Origin: Costertonia aggregata
GTDB lineage: Bacteria; Bacteroidota; Bacteroidia; Flavobacteriales; Flavobacteriaceae
Reading direction: 5' to 3'
DNA length: 64,000 bases
NCBI RefSeq assembly: GCF_013402795.1
Contig: NZ_CP058595.1
Span: 3,574,001-3,638,000 of the forward strand
Notes under the pieces: generated by a model
Seen by the model: only the letters and a program-made list of their open reading frames with translations
Told to the model about the DNA's origin: nothing
The model's database searches: none
Shown here: piece after piece, positions 61,893-64,000 of the stretch
Position numbering within the stretch: the stretch's first letter is position 1
Layout: every line of letters starts with the position of its first letter
Position numbers and translations under genes: made by a program

Positions 61893-62024
61893 TTAATTGC
61901 TTACTGTTTTTACATTTATTTTTTTACTGTCTATACTTTGCTTATAAAACCTGTTGGTGCTCCAGCCAAATCCTAACGTAAAATATATCTTGGGCTGTAT
62001 TTGATGTTGATGTAAAGTTCTCAT
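61893..62024 (-). CDS. 43-aa micropeptide, divergent paralogue 3
   Basis: The most likely start is the ATG at 62022-62024 (MRTLHQHQIQPKIYFTLGFG), because its first codons match the start of paralogue 1 (ATGAGAACTTT). It then reads FGWSTNRFYK where the others have WAxSRNFxR. A tail of 15 residues follows. The frame is open to 62096, but a promoter-like element lies there. It is less certain than the other two; divergence is high and the relation rests on the N-terminus and the W-S-x-N-R-F pattern. Confidence 0.4.
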   Translation of the reverse strand: MRTLHQHQIQPKIYFTLGFGWSTNRFYKQSIDSKKINVKTVSN

Positions 62025-62065
62025 GATTTCAGTTGTTTTAATTGATGTTATGCTTAAAAGACGAA

Positions 62066-62096
62066 CATAAATATTTTTTGTTACAGTACTATGCAA
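62066..62096 (-). promoter_or_regulatory. Putative promoter of the micropeptide run
   Basis: On the minus strand TTG (62094-62096), 20-nt spacer, TATTTATG (62066-62073). This resembles TTTG-N19-21-TAnnTTTG with one mismatch. The leader to paralogue 3 would be about 35 nt. The DNA further upstream (62100-62200) is extremely AT-rich and has no gene I can support. Confidence 0.4.
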
Positions 62097-62338
62097 TAAA
62101 AGGTACTAAATTAGTATATTTTTAACATTTAAATATTTTTAAAATATTGATAATCAATAATTTAAATTTTTTCACTGAATTTTATTTTTTTTAGAAACTG
62201 ATTATTTAGACGGGAATAGGGGAGAAGCCTACCCATATTTTGCCTTATAATTTTTTGACTATTAAAGACAAACCAAAACATAAGAAGTACTAAAAGGAGT
62301 GTTTCAACGTTATAGTCGTACAACAAAAAACTATACAA

Positions 62339-63142
62339 ATGAGACGAATATTAGAAAAAATAAGAATGTTCTGTGTAGCATCATTCACTGCTTTATCGAT
62401 ATTTTCATGTAGCAATGATGCCGATAGCGAAAATAACAGTTCAGAGGTTTCTTTCACGGCAACCGAATTACAGACGATATTGGAGACCGATGATATTGCA
62501 GGCATAACCGATAGTGTCATCGCCGAAGTTTATGTAAATAATGGTAATACAGGCCAAACAGCAAAAAATAATGATTGCTATGATGCCGCGTATACAGATA
62601 CAGGTTTTACGGTAACGTTCAACAATTGTAATTTGAATGGTAGCGACAATGTAAATGGCACCTTGTCCGTAGTTTATGCGTCAACAGAAAATACAGCTTC
62701 CTTTACGGCGACTTACACAGATTTTTTCGTAGGAAATATTAAGCTCACCGGTACTCGCAGTTACTCATTCAATGCCAATGCAGATGATACGGCATATACT
62801 TTTTCTGTTACCAGTGATATTACCGTTACTATGGCAGATGAATCGGTTATCTCGGAAAGCGGCACAAAAACATTTGGTTTTGCCTACAATCAAATGGAAG
62901 AAACATTCGTATTTACCCTAAGTGGCGATTGGACGCTGAATGTGGATGACGATACCTACGCCATTAATGTTACGTCTGATTTGGAAGGTAATTTAGGTTG
63001 TGACTATTTGACGAGGGGCGTAATGGCCATAAACAAAAACGGATTGGAAGTCTCGGTCGATTTTGGAGATGGTACTTGTGACGATAAGGCAGAATTAACC
63101 TACCCCAACGGAACGAAAGAAGATATTTCCTTAAGAGATTGA
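62339..63142 (+). CDS. Hypothetical lipoprotein
   Basis: A 267-aa exported lipoprotein (LSIFSC lipobox near residue 24). The mature part is acidic and beta-rich with a patterned sequence: DCYDAAYTDTGFTVTFNNCN, YASTENTASFTATYTDFFVG and TLNVDDDTYAINVTSDLEGN, and a late CDYLTRGVMAINKNGLEVSV. Paired Cys residues could form disulfides. I do not recognise a named family. It is followed by a terminator at 63170-63199. Confidence 0.78.
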   Translation: MRRILEKIRMFCVASFTALSIFSCSNDADSENNSSEVSFTATELQTILETDDIAGITDSVIAEVYVNNGNTGQTAKNNDCYDAAYTDTGFTVTFNNCNLNGSDNVNGTLSVVYASTENTASFTATYTDFFVGNIKLTGTRSYSFNANADDTAYTFSVTSDITVTMADESVISESGTKTFGFAYNQMEETFVFTLSGDWTLNVDDDTYAINVTSDLEGNLGCDYLTRGVMAINKNGLEVSVDFGDGTCDDKAELTYPNGTKEDISLRD

Positions 63143-63169
63143 TTTTTGAAACAAACTATAATTTTTTTG

Positions 63170-63199
63170 AACCTCGCTACACAAATAGCGGGGTTTTTT
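63170..63199 (+). terminator. Rho-independent terminator of the lipoprotein gene
   Basis: Stem AACCTCGCTA (63170-63179) / TAGCGGGGTT (63186-63195) with one G-U pair, 6-nt loop, and T-run to 63199. It begins 27 nt past the lipoprotein stop. Confidence 0.85.
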
Positions 63200-63389
63200 A
63201 TTTTCAAAGCAAAATACTTTAGTAAACAAAAAGCAAATCTTATCTTTGTAGTAAGTTTATAGAAATGGGCATCGCCCGAAATGAAATTCGTTCCAGGTAA
63301 GTTAGTTATAGTTTCTTTTCCACACAATTGCGTTTAGTACTTTCAATTTCTTCATAAACTAAATCGTATTGTATAATTAAAATTACCAA

Positions 63390-63845
63390 ATGGGAAGATC
63401 ACAACAGACCTTTAGTAAAACGGAAAAAGAAAAGAAGAGATTAAAAAAGCGCGAAGAAAAAGCCAAGAAAAAGGAAGCGCGCAAAGCCGAAGCCAAAGAA
63501 AATGGCGGCGGTATTCCTATGGCATATGTAGACTTTAACGGTAATTTGGTCGATACGCCGCCGGACCCAACGATGAAGGTCGAGATCGAGGCCGAGGATA
63601 TCGTATTGGGTATTCCCAAAAAAGAGGAGGGCGAAGAGGAAGAGTTCGATCCGGTACGCAAAGGAAAAGTATCTTTCTTTGATTCCTCCAAAGGATTTGG
63701 TTTTATTATCGATTCTGAAAATTCCGAAAAATATTTTGTTCATGTCAGCGGTCTTATTGATGAAATATTCGAAAACGACAAAGTCTCCTTTGAGCTCGAA
63801 AAAGGGCAAAGGGGCATGAACGCTGTTCGGGTCAAAAAAGTGTAG
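63390..63845 (+). CDS. Cold-shock-domain protein with basic N-terminal extension
   Basis: A 151-aa RNA-binding protein. Residues 1-35 are highly basic (TEKEKKRLKKREEKAKKKEA). An acidic linker follows near residue 68-88. The cold-shock domain lies about 89-151: KGKVSFFDSSKGFGFI with RNP1, YFVHVSGLIDEIFEND with RNP2, and VSFELEKGQRGMNAVRV. It likely acts as an RNA chaperone. This two-part layout is common in Flavobacteriaceae. Confidence 0.93.
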   Translation: MGRSQQTFSKTEKEKKRLKKREEKAKKKEARKAEAKENGGGIPMAYVDFNGNLVDTPPDPTMKVEIEAEDIVLGIPKKEEGEEEEFDPVRKGKVSFFDSSKGFGFIIDSENSEKYFVHVSGLIDEIFENDKVSFELEKGQRGMNAVRVKKV

Positions 63846-63848
63846 TAA

Positions 63849-64000
63849 CTACAACAAACTGCCCATTGAAATACATTTTCCCTCGGTCAACCCATCCAAT
63901 GTGATTTCTCCGATACGTACCCTAACCAATCTAAGCGTGGGATAGCCAATAGCTGCCGTCATTTTTCGCACGTGCCTGTATTTTCCTTCGGTCAATACTA
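63849..64000 (-). CDS. 3' end of a pseudouridine synthase (RsuA/RluB/RluE family, partial)
   Basis: The gene runs off the window; its stop (reverse CTA) is at 63849-63851. The last 49 residues include [20 protein letters not shown] and [20 protein letters not shown], the C-terminal signature of the RsuA-type pseudouridine synthases that modify rRNA. The catalytic Asp is outside the window. It converges on the cold-shock gene with 3 nt between. Confidence 0.88.
   Translation of the reverse strand, partial: VLTEGKYRHVRKMTAAIGYPTLRLVRVRIGEITLDGLTEGKCISMGSLL

Overview
The window looks like chromosomal DNA of a marine-type Flavobacteriaceae (Bacteroidota, perhaps the Maribacter/Zobellia neighbourhood). 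Evidence: a fused E1 alpha/beta 2-oxoacid dehydrogenase, many short lipoproteins with LSC/SSC-type lipoboxes, coiled-coil OmpA lipoproteins beginning CVSxKKY, menaquinone synthesis (menB), Bacteroidota-style promoters (TTG/TTTG, about 20 nt, TAnnTTTG), and AT-rich spacers. The genus assignment is inference. I see no rRNA, tRNA, CRISPR array or intact mobile element.

Layout. 0-5 kb: leucine operon leuC-leuD-leuA-leuB on the minus strand. 5-12 kb: a lipoprotein, recG, an M1 aminopeptidase translationally coupled to a patatin-like lipase, and a small membrane protein. 12-24.6 kb: a degenerate OmpA-like protein, an FMN/3Fe-4S glutamate-synthase-like protein, an M20 amidohydrolase with a DsrE-like protein, a UvrD/PcrA helicase (TTG start), a DUF3124 lipoprotein, tsaC, an OmpA lipoprotein, a glycosyltransferase, an orphan HsdR-N domain protein, holA and DoxX. 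24.7-34.4 kb: fused E1, a 943-aa degenerate M1 domain joined to an outer-membrane barrel, a LOG-family protein, uvrA, and a small Tudor-like protein.

34.4-41.1 kb is the accessory-looking part. Two arrays of an ~80-bp palindromic repeat, each between convergent genes, bracket an L,D-transpeptidase, a DUF2071 protein, a lipoprotein and an AT-rich two-gene module (HEPN-like protein plus ParB-like-fold protein). That module sits between ~265-bp direct repeats, one ending in a truncated methyltransferase start fused to an IS110-type transposase remnant, the other carrying the intact methyltransferase.

41-50 kb: Crp/Fnr regulator, two polytopic membrane proteins (one ABA4-like), menB, a class-C beta-lactamase-like hydrolase, pirin, DUF2452, a peptidoglycan-directed cassette (3D-domain lipoprotein, amidase, M14 carboxypeptidase) and a 55-aa membrane protein. 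50-59.5 kb: an OmpA lipoprotein, a VWA lipoprotein, a molybdenum hydroxylase operon (2Fe-2S subunit, Mo subunit, XdhC, MocA-like, amidohydrolase) and a protealysin-like M4 protease with its emfourin inhibitor. 59.5-64 kb: two small membrane proteins, an ECF sigma factor with a membrane partner, a minus-strand run of tiny paralogous genes (37, 37 and 43 aa) missed by ordinary ORF length cut-offs, a lipoprotein, a cold-shock-domain protein and the end of a pseudouridine synthase.

The most novel candidates are the tandem micropeptide genes at 61.6-62.0 kb, the HEPN/ParB-like pair at 38.4-39.7 kb, and the repeat arrays whose spacers carry decayed copies of the ykuD 3' end.
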